Positions 1 through 9,120 of a stretch of 64,000 nucleotides of DNA are shown one piece after another. Position 1 is the stretch's first letter, and the number at the start of each line of letters is the position of its first letter. This stretch comes from Gammaproteobacteria bacterium (lineage in GTDB: Bacteria; Pseudomonadota; Gammaproteobacteria; Ga0077536). The notes beneath the pieces were generated by a model. It made no database searches and was not told the origin of the DNA. It saw only the letters and a list, made by a program, of their open reading frames with translations. The DNA lies in the NCBI GenBank assembly GCA_024235015.1, contig JACKNG010000008.1, positions 62,001 through 126,000 of the forward strand. The letters are read 5' to 3'. Both the position numbers and the translations under genes were made by a program.

Positions 1-389
1 CCGAGCGGTTCGTTGATGCGTGCGCCGTTCTGGAACACCGCCACGCCCTGTGACAGGCCGAGCAGCGGCGAGGCGGCGTAGCCGCGGTATTGCACGTCCG
101 GTTGCAGCGGGTTGTTCTGCGCCGAATTGATGTTCACGCTGCCGAGGTTGGCGCCCATGAAGTCGGTCAGGTCCACGCTCTGGCTGCGCTCGAGCGCATC
201 GGCATCCGCGCTCTGGACGTTGAAGGGCAACTTGCCGGCATCCAGCCCCGGGCCGCCACTCGGCGTGGCGGCGACCACGACGACCTCCTCGTCGAAGCCG
301 GCGCCCTCGGCCGCCAGCGCGGGCGCGGCGACGAGTGCGCTGGCAGCACCGGCAATAGCGATGTTCAGGCTGAAACGGAATACGTGCAT
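1..389 (-). CDS. TonB-dependent outer-membrane receptor, N-terminal part (runs off the left edge)
   Basis: About 129 N-terminal residues are visible. They show a signal peptide ending near ALA-AEG (residue about 27), an acidic/valine TonB-box-like stretch (EEVVVVA) and the start of a plug domain with the motifs VQYRGYAASPLLG and FQNGARINEPLG, which are typical of TonB-dependent receptors. Such proteins import a scarce ligand across the outer membrane using TonB-ExbBD energy; the ligand cannot be told here. The ATG at 389 is followed directly by the signal peptide. The gene lies 181 bp downstream of a response regulator on the same strand and may be its target. The barrel is outside the window. 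Confidence 0.85.
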   Translation of the reverse strand, partial: MHVFRFSLNIAIAGAASALVAAPALAAEGAGFDEEVVVVAATPSGGPGLDAGKLPFNVQSADADALERSQSVDLTDFMGANLGSVNINSAQNNPLQPDVQYRGYAASPLLGLSQGVAVFQNGARINEPL

Positions 390-429
390 GGAGAACCCCG
401 GGTACGATGGCGCGTTGCCGACCGCGGCG

Positions 430-435
430 ATTCTA
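430..435 (-). promoter_or_regulatory. candidate -10 element for the TonB-receptor gene
   Basis: On the minus strand the hexamer TAGAAT lies about 40 bases upstream of the receptor start codon at 389, giving a predicted leader of about 34 nt. No good -35 hexamer is seen; the best is a TCTGAC 17 bases upstream. Gene-proximal TAGAAT hexamers also occur ahead of rpsO, rpsP and rplS in this window, which gives modest support. Confidence 0.3.
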
Positions 436-570
436 GAAGTGTCGCGGCGCCGGTCAGAGGGATTGCGGCGCGACATCGCCGGGAATACTTCCCGAGTGTC
501 GGCCCGCTGCGCGCTCGGACCGGCGTGGGCGGACGTGGTGTGGGGGCGAGCGCTGCGCGGCGCCGTCCGT

Positions 571-1212
571 TCAGGCGTTGACGATACCGTGACGTATGGC
601 GAGCCGCGCCAGCTCCGCCGCCGTGCCGACCTCGAGCTTGGACTTGATCTGGGTCGAGTAGTTGGCAATCGTCTTGTAGCTCAACGACAGGCGCTGCGAG
701 ATCTCGTTGACGCTGAGCCCCTCGGCGAGCAGGCAGCAGATCTCGAACTCGCGGGTCGACAGGCCGTCGAAAGGCGAATCGCCGCCCTTGGTCTTCTGGA
801 AGGCGAGGCGCTGGGCGATGTCCGGATCGATGTAGATGTTGCCGTTGGCAATCTGGCGCACCGCCTCGACCAGTTCGACCGGTGCGCTGCTCTTGCCGAT
901 GTAGCCGCGCGCCCCGGCCTGTAGGGCCTGCTCCACGAAAACCGTGTCCTCGTGCATGCTGAAGGCGAGGATGCGCGCGTCGGACTGCCGCGCGACGATG
1001 CGCCGGATCGCCTCCAGCCCGCCGATACCCGGCAGGCTCAGGTCCATGATGACGACGTCGGGGGCATGCTCGACGAACTGCCGGCAGGCGGCCTCGCCGT
1101 TCTCCGCCTCGGCGACCACGCGCAGGTCGGCCTGGTTCTCCAGCAGCGTACGGAAGCCGGCACGCACGACGGCGTGGTCGTCGACCAGCAGGATGCGCAT
1201 CGCGGAACTCAT
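571..1212 (-). CDS. NarL/LuxR-family response regulator
   Basis: A 213-residue regulator with an N-terminal receiver domain (LLVDDH acidic pocket; phospho-acceptor Asp in DVVIMDLSLPG, near residue 55; conserved Lys in GYIGKSS) and a C-terminal LuxR-type helix-turn-helix beginning at LSTREFEI (near residue 150). Its ATG overlaps the TGA of the upstream kinase gene by 4 bp, so the two are very probably translated together as a cognate pair. It resembles UvrY- and MxaB-like regulators, but its targets are unknown. The TonB-dependent receptor gene directly downstream is one candidate. Confidence 0.92.
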   Translation of the reverse strand: MSSAMRILLVDDHAVVRAGFRTLLENQADLRVVAEAENGEAACRQFVEHAPDVVIMDLSLPGIGGLEAIRRIVARQSDARILAFSMHEDTVFVEQALQAGARGYIGKSSAPVELVEAVRQIANGNIYIDPDIAQRLAFQKTKGGDSPFDGLSTREFEICCLLAEGLSVNEISQRLSLSYKTIANYSTQIKSKLEVGTAAELARLAIRHGIVNA

Positions 1213-2552
1213 GCTTCGCTACTCCGGACGAGGTTGCCGGCCAGGGGTACGCGCACCTCGATGCGCGTGCCATCCTGCGGCCGGCTGGTGAGCGACCAGC
1301 TGCCGTTCAGCGCAGTCACCCGCTCGCCGATACCGCGCAGGCCGAGACCGCGGCGCACGCGGTCGGGATCGAAACCGATGCCATTGTCCGAGATTGCAAG
1401 GTGCAGTGTCGAGGCACCGTCGCCGTCCTGGTCGAGTTCGAGCACCACCCGCACCGCACTCGCCGCGGCATGGCGGGCGACGTTGGTCAGCGCTTCCTGC
1501 ACGACGCGGTAGACGGCGATGCGGGCGTCGGCATCGAACGCCGGCAAGGTCCGCGGGCAGACGTTCTCGCAGAAACAATCCTCGTGGCGCGCGTTCCAGT
1601 CGTCGATCATCAGGCCGAGGGCGGCGACCAGGCCGAGTTCGTCCAGGACCACCGGGTGCAGGCGCGTCATCATGTCGCGCACGCGGGCGTAGATGTCCGA
1701 CGACACCTCGGTGATGGTCGCCGCGCGCGCCGCCAGTTCGGCATCGGCGCGCTCGCCGATCGACACCGCCAGCGCCTTGATCGCGGTGATCGACTGGCCC
1801 AGTTCGTCGTGCAGTTCGTGGGCGAGGTAGCGGCGCTCTTCCTCCTGGATGGCGATGGCGCGTTGCGCCAGCGCGGCATTGTCACGCTCGGCTCGCCCCA
1901 GTGCGCCGGCCATGTCGTTGAAGCGCGCGATGATGGCATCGATGTCGGGGATGCCGCTGGGCGGCAGGCGTTCGTGGTAGCGGCCGTGCTCGACCCCTTC
2001 GAGTCCCGCCGACAGCCGCTGCAACGGGCCCAGGGCACGGCCGAGGAAGACGAAGGCGACGGCCATGGCGCCGGCGAAAGCAGCGACCAGGATGAACAGG
2101 GCGACGCGCACCTCGCGCCAGGCTTCGCCGATTTCCGCCGCCGGGTCGGCATCGATGCGGATGCGCCCGGCGTCCATGGGGATGTCCTGCGTCAAGGCCT
2201 CCGCGGCGGGCCACACCAGGCGTTCGAACCAGCGCGGCGCGGCGTGGCGCGCGCCGCGGTGCACCGTGCCGCCGAGCAGTTCACCATCGGCGCCGAGAAT
2301 GGCGATGCGCAGGTGACGCAACGGCGCATGCATGCCGACCTCGGCGACCAGCGCGACCAGCGCACCGTGGTCGCGCGCGGGCGCCGCGCGCTCGGCCAGC
2401 CCGCGCACCAGGCTGGAAGCGAACTCGGCCGACGCCCGCACCTCGTCGACCACCGCGCGGCGGGCGCCGTGGACCAGGGCGGCCACCGCCAGTGCCAGCG
2501 CGAGCGAGAAAATCCCTGCCAGCCACAGGTTGAGACGCAGCCTGAGCCCCAT
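1209..2552 (-). CDS. HisKA_3-type sensor histidine kinase
   Basis: A 447-residue kinase. It has transmembrane segments at about 7-29 and 149-171 around a periplasmic sensor region of about 120 residues, a HAMP-like linker, and an H-box ELHDELGQ with the likely phospho-His at 248. An HATPase domain follows (N-box VQEALTNVARH, G-boxes SDNGIGF and GLGLRGI). The ATG at 2552 was chosen because the first membrane helix starts right after it; the open frame extends further upstream. It pairs with the NarL-type regulator that overlaps its stop codon. A Cys cluster at residues 326, 328 and 332 lies between the dimerisation and ATPase domains. The stimulus is unknown. Confidence 0.9.
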   Translation of the reverse strand: MGLRLRLNLWLAGIFSLALALAVAALVHGARRAVVDEVRASAEFASSLVRGLAERAAPARDHGALVALVAEVGMHAPLRHLRIAILGADGELLGGTVHRGARHAAPRWFERLVWPAAEALTQDIPMDAGRIRIDADPAAEIGEAWREVRVALFILVAAFAGAMAVAFVFLGRALGPLQRLSAGLEGVEHGRYHERLPPSGIPDIDAIIARFNDMAGALGRAERDNAALAQRAIAIQEEERRYLAHELHDELGQSITAIKALAVSIGERADAELAARAATITEVSSDIYARVRDMMTRLHPVVLDELGLVAALGLMIDDWNARHEDCFCENVCPRTLPAFDADARIAVYRVVQEALTNVARHAAASAVRVVLELDQDGDGASTLHLAISDNGIGFDPDRVRRGLGLRGIGERVTALNGSWSLTSRPQDGTRIEVRVPLAGNLVRSSEA

Positions 2553-2590
2553 CGCCTCGCCGTCCCCCGGGGCCGGTGCCGGCGGCGGGC

Positions 2591-2896
2591 TCAGCCGTGG
2601 TCCTGGCCCTGCTGCCGCTCGGCGTAACGCGCCTGCTGCTCGGTGCTGGCCTCGGTCTGGAAGCGGGTCTTCCATTCCTCGTAAGGCATGCCGTAGACGA
2701 TCTCGCGTGCCTGTTCGTAGTCGAGACCCGTGCCGCGGGCCTCGGCCTCGGCGCGGTACCACTTGGACAGGCAGTTACGGCAGAAACCGGCGAGGTTCAT
2801 CAGGTCGATGTTCTGCACCTCGGTGTGCTCGCGCAGGTAATCGCGCAGGCGGCGGAAGGTCGCGGCCTCGATTTCGAGCTGGGTCTGATCGTTCAT
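2591..2896 (-). CDS. SMc04008-like (DUF1244) small protein
   Basis: A 101-residue soluble protein whose core, including NIDLMNLAGFCRNCLSKWY (near residues 29-47) with a conserved CxxC, matches the DUF1244/SMc04008-like family. That family is small and of undetermined biochemical function; the paired cysteines suggest metal or redox chemistry, which is inference. The C-terminus is a Gln/Glu-rich tail. It lies 38 bp upstream of the histidine-kinase start on the same strand, so it may be the first gene of that transcript, and it is divergent from the NADH dehydrogenase gene. Confidence 0.85.
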   Translation of the reverse strand: MNDQTQLEIEAATFRRLRDYLREHTEVQNIDLMNLAGFCRNCLSKWYRAEAEARGTGLDYEQAREIVYGMPYEEWKTRFQTEASTEQQARYAERQQGQDHG

Positions 2897-3166
2897 GGTC
2901 GTCCCTCTGTTCGTTGGGTCGGTGCCGGCGGCGGAATGCCACCGGCAGGCGGTCGGCAGGTGCGCCTGTCTGCCACGGCTCCGGCTTGGGCGTGCCCGGG
3001 CGGCGCGGAGCCGCCGGCGACGACGGCATACTCTACCGTCTGTCGAGGAGGCCGCGGCGTGCCCGGCGCGGAACGGCGTCCGCCAGCGCGGTCGCAACAG
3101 GAGACGCGTGAGAACTGCGCGTCTAGTATAGCGGCCGGTCGTTCGAACACCGGGGTGACAGGCACC
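2897..3166. other. 270-bp divergent intergenic region
   Basis: This gap separates the minus-strand SMc04008-like gene from the plus-strand ndh gene and must hold promoters for both. Around 3123-3131 the plus strand reads CTAGTATAG, which could supply a -10 element for ndh, but no convincing -35 is visible. I found no open frame with a recognisable product and no strong inverted repeat. Confidence 0.4.
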
Positions 3167-4495
3167 ATGCTCCTCGAACAAGGCGCGCGCGTCGTCATCG
3201 TCGGCGGCGGCGCCGGCGGTCTCGAACTCGCGACCCGCCTCGGGCGCCGCTACGGGCGCCGCGGCGAACTCGAGGTCACCCTGGTCGATCGCAACCACAG
3301 CCACCTGTGGAAGCCGCTGCTGCACGAAGTCGCGGCCGGCACGCTCAATTCCAGCGAAGACGAGTTGAGCTACCTCGCGCAGGCCCATTGGAACCACTTC
3401 AATTTCCGCCTCGGCGCGTTGCACAGCCTCGACCGCGCGGCCCGCACCGTGACCCTCGCGCCCTCGCTGGACCAGGCCGGCCGCGAGTACATGCCCGAGC
3501 GCACGCTGCCCTGGGACATCCTGGTCCTCGCCATCGGCAGCGTGACCAACGATTTCGGCACCCGCGGCGTAGCCGAACACTGCTTCTTCCTCGACGCCCG
3601 CGAGCAGGCGGACGCCTTTCACCAGCACCTCACGCGCGCCTGCTACGGGGCCAATGCGCAGGACGGCCCGATCCGCCCCGGCCAGCTGCACATCGCCATC
3701 GCCGGCGCCGGCGCGACCGGGGTCGAGCTCGCCGCCGAGTTGCATCACGCGGTACGCGCGCTGGTCGCCTACGGCCTCGATCGCATCGACGTCGAGGCCG
3801 ATGTCCGCCTGCACCTGATCGAGGGCGCCGAACGCATCCTGCCAGGCCTGCCGGAATCGGTCTCCAGCGCCACCGCCAAGGTACTCGACTCGATCGGCGT
3901 CGAAGTCCACACCGGGGAATTCATCACCGAGGCCACCGCGGACGGCTTCCACACCCGCAGCGGCCGCTTCATCCCGGCCGCGATCAAGGTCTGGGCGGCC
4001 GGCATCAAGGGTGCGGCGGTACTGGAAGCGCTCGATGGCCTGGAAACCAACCGCCTCAATCAGCTGGTGGTCGGTCCGACCCTGCAGACCACGCGCGACG
4101 CCCGCATCTTCGCGCTCGGCGACTGTGCCGCCTGCCCGCTCGGCGACGACGGCCGCAGCGTACCGCCGCGCGCCCAGGCCGCCCACCAGCAGGCCACGCT
4201 GCTGGCCCGCAGCATCGCGCAGCTGCGCGCCGGCGCCGCCCTGCCCGTCTACGCCTACCGCGACTTCGGCTCGCTCATCAACCTGGCCGAGCACAGCGCG
4301 ATCGGCAATCTGATGGGCAACCTGCTCAGCCGGCACCCGGCCAATTACCCCATCGAGGGCCGCCTCGCGCGTTGGGCCTACCTGTCGTTGTACAAGTTGC
4401 ACCAGGTCGCGGTGCAGGGCTGGGTGCGCACCCTGCTCGGCACCCTCGCCGACCTGCTGACGCGTTCGAGCAAGCCGCGCCTGAAGTTGCATTGA
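3167..4495 (+). CDS. ndh: type II NADH:quinone dehydrogenase (NDH-2)
   Basis: A 442-residue flavoprotein that oxidises NADH and reduces membrane quinone without pumping protons. The N-terminal FAD-binding Rossmann motif VVIVGGGAGGLE is at residues 9-20. A second nucleotide-binding motif, IAGAGATGVELA, is central, and the FAD-contacting FALGDCA followed by RAQAAHQQA near residues 320-345 is characteristic of NDH-2. The C-terminus is basic and amphipathic, as expected for peripheral membrane attachment. ATG 3167 was chosen; an in-frame GTG at 3155 is an alternative. Related FAD-dependent oxidoreductases cannot be fully excluded, but the fit to Ndh is good. Confidence 0.88.
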   Translation: MLLEQGARVVIVGGGAGGLELATRLGRRYGRRGELEVTLVDRNHSHLWKPLLHEVAAGTLNSSEDELSYLAQAHWNHFNFRLGALHSLDRAARTVTLAPSLDQAGREYMPERTLPWDILVLAIGSVTNDFGTRGVAEHCFFLDAREQADAFHQHLTRACYGANAQDGPIRPGQLHIAIAGAGATGVELAAELHHAVRALVAYGLDRIDVEADVRLHLIEGAERILPGLPESVSSATAKVLDSIGVEVHTGEFITEATADGFHTRSGRFIPAAIKVWAAGIKGAAVLEALDGLETNRLNQLVVGPTLQTTRDARIFALGDCAACPLGDDGRSVPPRAQAAHQQATLLARSIAQLRAGAALPVYAYRDFGSLINLAEHSAIGNLMGNLLSRHPANYPIEGRLARWAYLSLYKLHQVAVQGWVRTLLGTLADLLTRSSKPRLKLH

Positions 4496-4523
4496 GGCCG
4501 TTGGGTCAACCCCGCCGGCTCCG

Positions 4524-4543
4524 CCGCGCCAGCTTCGGCGCGG
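4524..4543. terminator. hairpin between convergent genes, no T-tract
   Basis: A perfect 7-bp GC stem (CCGCGCC, loop AGCTTC, GGCGCGG) fills the gap between ndh and the convergent NtrC-type regulator gene and ends immediately before that gene's stop codon. It lacks a U-run, so it may be a 3'-end stabiliser or a weak terminator. Confidence 0.35.
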
Positions 4544-5954
<1,411 letters not shown>

Positions 5955-5965
<11 letters not shown>

Positions 5966-7433
5966 CGCTCGCTTCGTGCTCCTCGCTGGCCGCGGCGGTG
6001 ATCACGACCTCGGTCCCGCGGCCGGGATCGACGCGGAACTCGAGGCGAAAGCCGTGGGTCGCGCATATCTTAAAGGCAATCGGGATACCAAGGCCGGTAC
6101 CGAAGCGCTTGGTGCTGGGGCCGGGCATGAGGCCCGAGGGCTCGGGTTCGAACGGAATACCGCCGGCCTCGTCGCGAATGCGCAGGCGCACGCGTGCCTC
6201 CGCCGCCGTCACCCCGACCTCGAGACGCCCGCCGGCGGACGACGCCTCGACGGCGTTGTTGAGCAGCCCGTAGAGGGCCTGCTCGAGGAGGTCCGGGTCG
6301 GCATCGATCAGCGCCTGGGTGTCCCACGGTGCGCGGACGAGCGCGATGTCGGACGCAGCGATGCGCGGTTCGAGCAGGCGCAGCGCGGAATCCATCACTG
6401 CGCTGGCCGCGATCCGACGGCGCTGCGGCTGCAACGGGTGCAGGTAGGACACCAGGGCGCTGACCCAGCGGCCCAGGCGGTCGACCGTCTCGATGATGTC
6501 GTCGCGCATCTCGGCGCGTTCGCTTGCACGCTCACTGCCGTCGAGCAGTTGCGCGTTGGCCCGAATCGAGGCCAGCGGGTTGCGAATGTTGTGCGCGACC
6601 ACCGGTACCAGTGCACCCAGCGCCGCCTGGCGCTCGGCGGCCACGATCGCGTCGCGGCTCGCCTCCAGCTCGTGGGCCATGTGGTTGATGCCGCGCGCAA
6701 GCTCGCGTACCTCGGCCACCCCGGCTTCGGGCAGGGTGTGGCGCAGGTTGCCGCCGCTGACCTCGCGGGTGCCGGCGATGACCCCCTGCATGGGCACGAC
6801 GAAACCCCGCGTCAAGCTGCGGCGTGAGAATGCGAGCAGGGCAAATCCGACCAGGATGGGCACGGCCAGGCCGTAGGGCGCCAACTCGGTCCAGCGCTTG
6901 ATCTCGCGCTCCTGGGCGTCGAGCTGCTGGTCGACCAGCCCCTGGAAAGAAACGAAGGCGCGCTCGAAATCGGCGACGAACCGCTGTTCGAAGGCGGGGT
7001 CGAAGATCTTCGCCCGCACCAGCCGGTTGAGTGCAAAGGGATCCTCGAGGGTGTCGCGCAGGTTGGCCTGCAGCAGGCTGAAGGCCGTCTGCATCGCCTG
7101 CACCGCGTAGTCCTCCGCGCGGTAGGACGATTTGCGCCGCAGCTCGTTGAACAATTCCTGGGTATCCCGCGCATAGCGGGAATTGAGGTCACGGGCGTGC
7201 GGGTCCTCGCGCAGCCCGGCCACCGAGACGTCCTGGATCTGGCGAAACAGCTGCGAGCGGATCTCGAGCGCGGTATGCGAGAGGTAATTCAGGCGGATGG
7301 TCGCCGCCGACCACTGCTGCCATTGCCAGGCCCACACGCCACCAACGCCGCCGGTGATGACCACGAGCACGATGAACGCTATCTCGTGGGTGAGGAGCAG
7401 CCGCTTGAGCGAACGCGAGACGGGCACCGGCAT
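5955..7433 (-). CDS. sensor histidine kinase, partner of the NtrC-type regulator
   Basis: A 492-residue kinase. It has an N-terminal transmembrane helix (about 17-35), a roughly 145-residue helical extracytoplasmic region, a second membrane helix (about 184-202), a HAMP-like segment, the H-box VVAHNIRNPLASI with phospho-His281, and an HATPase domain (LNNAVEAS; GTGLGIPIAF). The HNxRNPL box resembles NtrB/AtoS-type kinases that pair with NtrC-family regulators. Start ATG 7433 was chosen; an in-frame ATG at 7466 is possible. It is divergent from pqqA, and the shared 234-bp region holds the repeated sites described separately. What it senses is unknown. Confidence 0.9.
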
Positions 7434-7439
7434 CGACCG

Positions 7440-7445
7440 ATTATA
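7440..7445 (-). promoter_or_regulatory. candidate -10 (TATAAT) for the kinase-regulator operon
   Basis: The minus strand carries a consensus TATAAT at 7445-7440. By normal spacing the transcript would begin at about 7433, the A of the proposed ATG, giving a leaderless message. The -35 region (TCGTGG at 17-bp spacing) is poor, and if the true start is ATG 7466 this hexamer lies inside the coding sequence. Treat as tentative. Confidence 0.3.
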
Positions 7446-7480
7446 GGAGGGGCGCGACGTATCCACGACCGCTGCCCGGG

Positions 7481-7520
7481 CTGGCTGACAGCAACCACCG
7501 CCACTGGCTCATGGCAACCA
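7481..7520 (+). promoter_or_regulatory. tandem palindromic repeats, probable activator sites for the NtrC-type regulator
   Basis: Two 17-bp direct repeats, at 7481-7497 and 7504-7520, match at 14 of 17 positions (CTGGCTGACAGCAACCA and CTGGCTCATGGCAACCA). Each is itself an imperfect dyad of the form TGGNT-N6-ANCCA. Their centres are 23 bp apart and lie about 120 and 142 bp upstream of the start site predicted from the sigma-54 promoter of pqqA. That is the usual position of enhancer sites for sigma-54 activators. They also lie just upstream of the kinase gene, so autoregulation is possible. Confidence 0.65.
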
Positions 7521-7605
7521 AGGGGGCTGGTGCCGCACTCCCGCCGCTGCGACCACACGGCCTGCCATCAACGACTTGGCCCCGACTACGGCGGCCGAGC
7601 GGGCT

Positions 7606-7620
7606 TGGCACGTTTTTCGC
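7606..7620 (+). promoter_or_regulatory. sigma-54 (-24/-12) promoter of pqqA
   Basis: The sequence TGGCACGTTTTTCGC has the -24 box TGGCAC followed by five bases and a -12 box TCGC. The invariant GG and GC pairs have the correct spacing, with one mismatch from the TGGCAC-N5-TTGC consensus. The predicted start is near 7632, giving a leader of about 36 nt before the pqqA ATG with a strong Shine-Dalgarno (GAGGAGA). The neighbouring sigma-54 activator gene makes the assignment more convincing. Confidence 0.75.
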
Positions 7621-7667
7621 TGCCACTCGTCGTACCTTCACACCATCACGTGACGAGGAGAGATTCC

Positions 7668-7742
7668 ATGGCTTGGCAGACCCCCGCGTACGAAGACCTG
7701 CGTTTCGGCTTCGAGGTCACGATGTACATCTACAATCGTTGA
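7668..7742 (+). CDS. pqqA: PqqA, precursor peptide of the cofactor PQQ
   Basis: A 24-residue peptide. It contains the hallmark FEVTMY with Glu16 and Tyr20, the two residues that PqqE cross-links and that end up as the carbon skeleton of pyrroloquinoline quinone. It also carries the PAYxDLRxG-type leader seen in PqqA peptides. A good Shine-Dalgarno (GAGGAGA) lies 5-6 bases upstream. The gene stands alone: a strong terminator follows at once, and no pqqB, C, D, E or F is found in this window. It may be a second pqqA copy or the only copy, with the enzymes encoded elsewhere. It is too short for ordinary gene calling. Confidence 0.9.
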   Translation: MAWQTPAYEDLRFGFEVTMYIYNR

Positions 7743-7764
7743 TCGCGCGCTTCGCCGCGCAGGC

Positions 7765-7794
7765 AAAAAAAGGGGCCTCGCGGCCCCTTTTTTT
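7765..7794. terminator. bidirectional intrinsic terminator between pqqA and the cytochrome b561 gene
   Basis: A 6-bp GC stem (GGGGCC, loop TCGC, GGCCCC) is flanked by seven A's on the left (7765-7771) and seven T's on the right (7788-7794), which can extend the stem to 13 bp. It therefore works as a Rho-independent terminator on both strands, ending pqqA from the left and the cytochrome b561 gene from the right. Confidence 0.92.
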
Positions 7795-7812
7795 CTGCCC
7801 GCGTGGCGGCGT

Positions 7813-8343
7813 TCACCACGGCAGCATGCGCCGCAGCAGACCACGCTCGCCTTGCAACAGGTGACTGACGACGCCGAGCACGTGGGTCAGCACGAGCACC
7901 ACGATGACGATCGAACAGCCCACGTGGATCTCGGTGAACAGTTCGTTGAGGCGCGCATCCTTCCAGCCCCATTGCGGCAGCGGTAGGCCGAACCAGCGCG
8001 TGGAATAGCCGCTGAAGCTCGAGGACAGGTAGCCGCTCATGGGTTGCACGATCAGCGCGACGTAGAAGGCGCGGTGGACCAGCCCGGCAAGGACGCGTTG
8101 CCAGGCCGGCACGGCCTGCGGCAGGGGTGGCGGACGATGGCGGTAGCGCCAGGCGATGCGCAACGCCAGCAGCACGAGCACGCACAGGCCGATCGATTTG
8201 TGCAGCGCGAAATACTCGCCGCGGGCCGGGCCCTGGGGCAGGTCCACCATGTACCAGCCGATGCCGAACAGGCTGAACACGAGAACTGCGACCAGCCAGT
8301 GCAGGGCCATGGCGGTGCGGGTGTACTTGGGCGAGGCGTCCAT
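7813..8343 (-). CDS. cytochrome b561-family membrane protein
   Basis: A 176-residue four-helix membrane protein starting MDASPKYT. It has the family N-terminal pattern YTRTAMALHWLVAVLVF with a haem-ligand His in the first helix (ALHW), and further His residues in LHKSIGL, in HRAFY and near EIHVGCSIVIVVLVLTHV. Members carry two b-type haems and transfer electrons between quinones and periplasmic acceptors. Start ATG 8343 was preferred over an upstream in-frame ATG at 8388 because it matches the family N-terminus. It converges on pqqA; a link to PQQ-dependent electron transfer is possible but only suggested by position. Confidence 0.88.
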   Translation of the reverse strand: MDASPKYTRTAMALHWLVAVLVFSLFGIGWYMVDLPQGPARGEYFALHKSIGLCVLVLLALRIAWRYRHRPPPLPQAVPAWQRVLAGLVHRAFYVALIVQPMSGYLSSSFSGYSTRWFGLPLPQWGWKDARLNELFTEIHVGCSIVIVVLVLTHVLGVVSHLLQGERGLLRRMLPW

Positions 8344-8523
8344 CGGATGCAGGGGCGTTGGCGCGGTGCGCGGCGTGGAGGGAAGCAAAGCGTAGCATGC
8401 CCGCGGTCATTTCCTTTAGAATCGCCGTGCCTTGCTGGCGCAGGAAAATCCATCGTTGCCTCATACGGCTACGGTGGGAAGTCAACCTGTTGGATGAGTT
8501 TTCGAACGCCGTCAACGAACGCC

Positions 8524-9120
8524 ATGGCCAATGCGACCGTCTGCCTGCGCGGTAGCCACCGCGCACACCTGACCGCCTTCGTGCTGTGCCTGCTCGGCTT
8601 CTTCGCCGGGCCGGTCGTGGCAGCGCCGTACCACTACGAGATCGAGATCGACAAGAGTGCCCGCCTGCTCATCGTGCGCGCCGGCGAGCAGATCCTGAAG
8701 ACCTTCCACATCTCGGTCGGGCGCGGCGGTCTCGGCGACAAGGCCAAGCGCGGCGACAAGCGTACCCCCATCGGCACCTATCGCGTGGTCGGCTTCAACG
8801 AGCGCAGCCGCTTCGACACCTTCGTGCGACTCAACTACCCCAACATCAAGGACGCTTACTACGGCCTGCGCAATGCCGTCATCTCGCGTACGGAGTTCGA
8901 CGCCATCGTCGCCGCCCTGCGCGCCGGTCGCACGCCGCCGCAGAACACCGCGCTGGGCGGCGCCATCGGCATTCACGGCATCGGCGAAGAAACCCCCGAC
9001 AAGATCCGCATCCACGACAACCTCGACTGGACGGAGGGCTGCATCGCCCTGCGCAATCGCGAGATCCACGAGTTGCGACATTTCCTCGAACTCGGCACGC
9101 GGGTGGTCATTCGCGAATGA
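8524..9120 (+). CDS. L,D-transpeptidase-like (YkuD) exported protein
   Basis: A 198-residue protein with a signal peptide (cleavage near VVA-APYHYE) and a YkuD domain containing the core IGIHG and the active-site motif WTEGCIAL, with the catalytic Cys at residue 173. The domain usually makes or edits 3-3 peptidoglycan cross-links or attaches proteins to the wall; here Thr-Glu-Gly-Cys replaces the more usual Ser-x-Gly-Cys. It lacks a LysM domain, like the YafK/ErfK-type short members. Its stop overlaps the next gene by 4 bp (ATGA), and it is the first gene of a six-gene run that ends with the VWA/FHA protein. Confidence 0.85.
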   Translation: MANATVCLRGSHRAHLTAFVLCLLGFFAGPVVAAPYHYEIEIDKSARLLIVRAGEQILKTFHISVGRGGLGDKAKRGDKRTPIGTYRVVGFNERSRFDTFVRLNYPNIKDAYYGLRNAVISRTEFDAIVAALRAGRTPPQNTALGGAIGIHGIGEETPDKIRIHDNLDWTEGCIALRNREIHELRHFLELGTRVVIRE

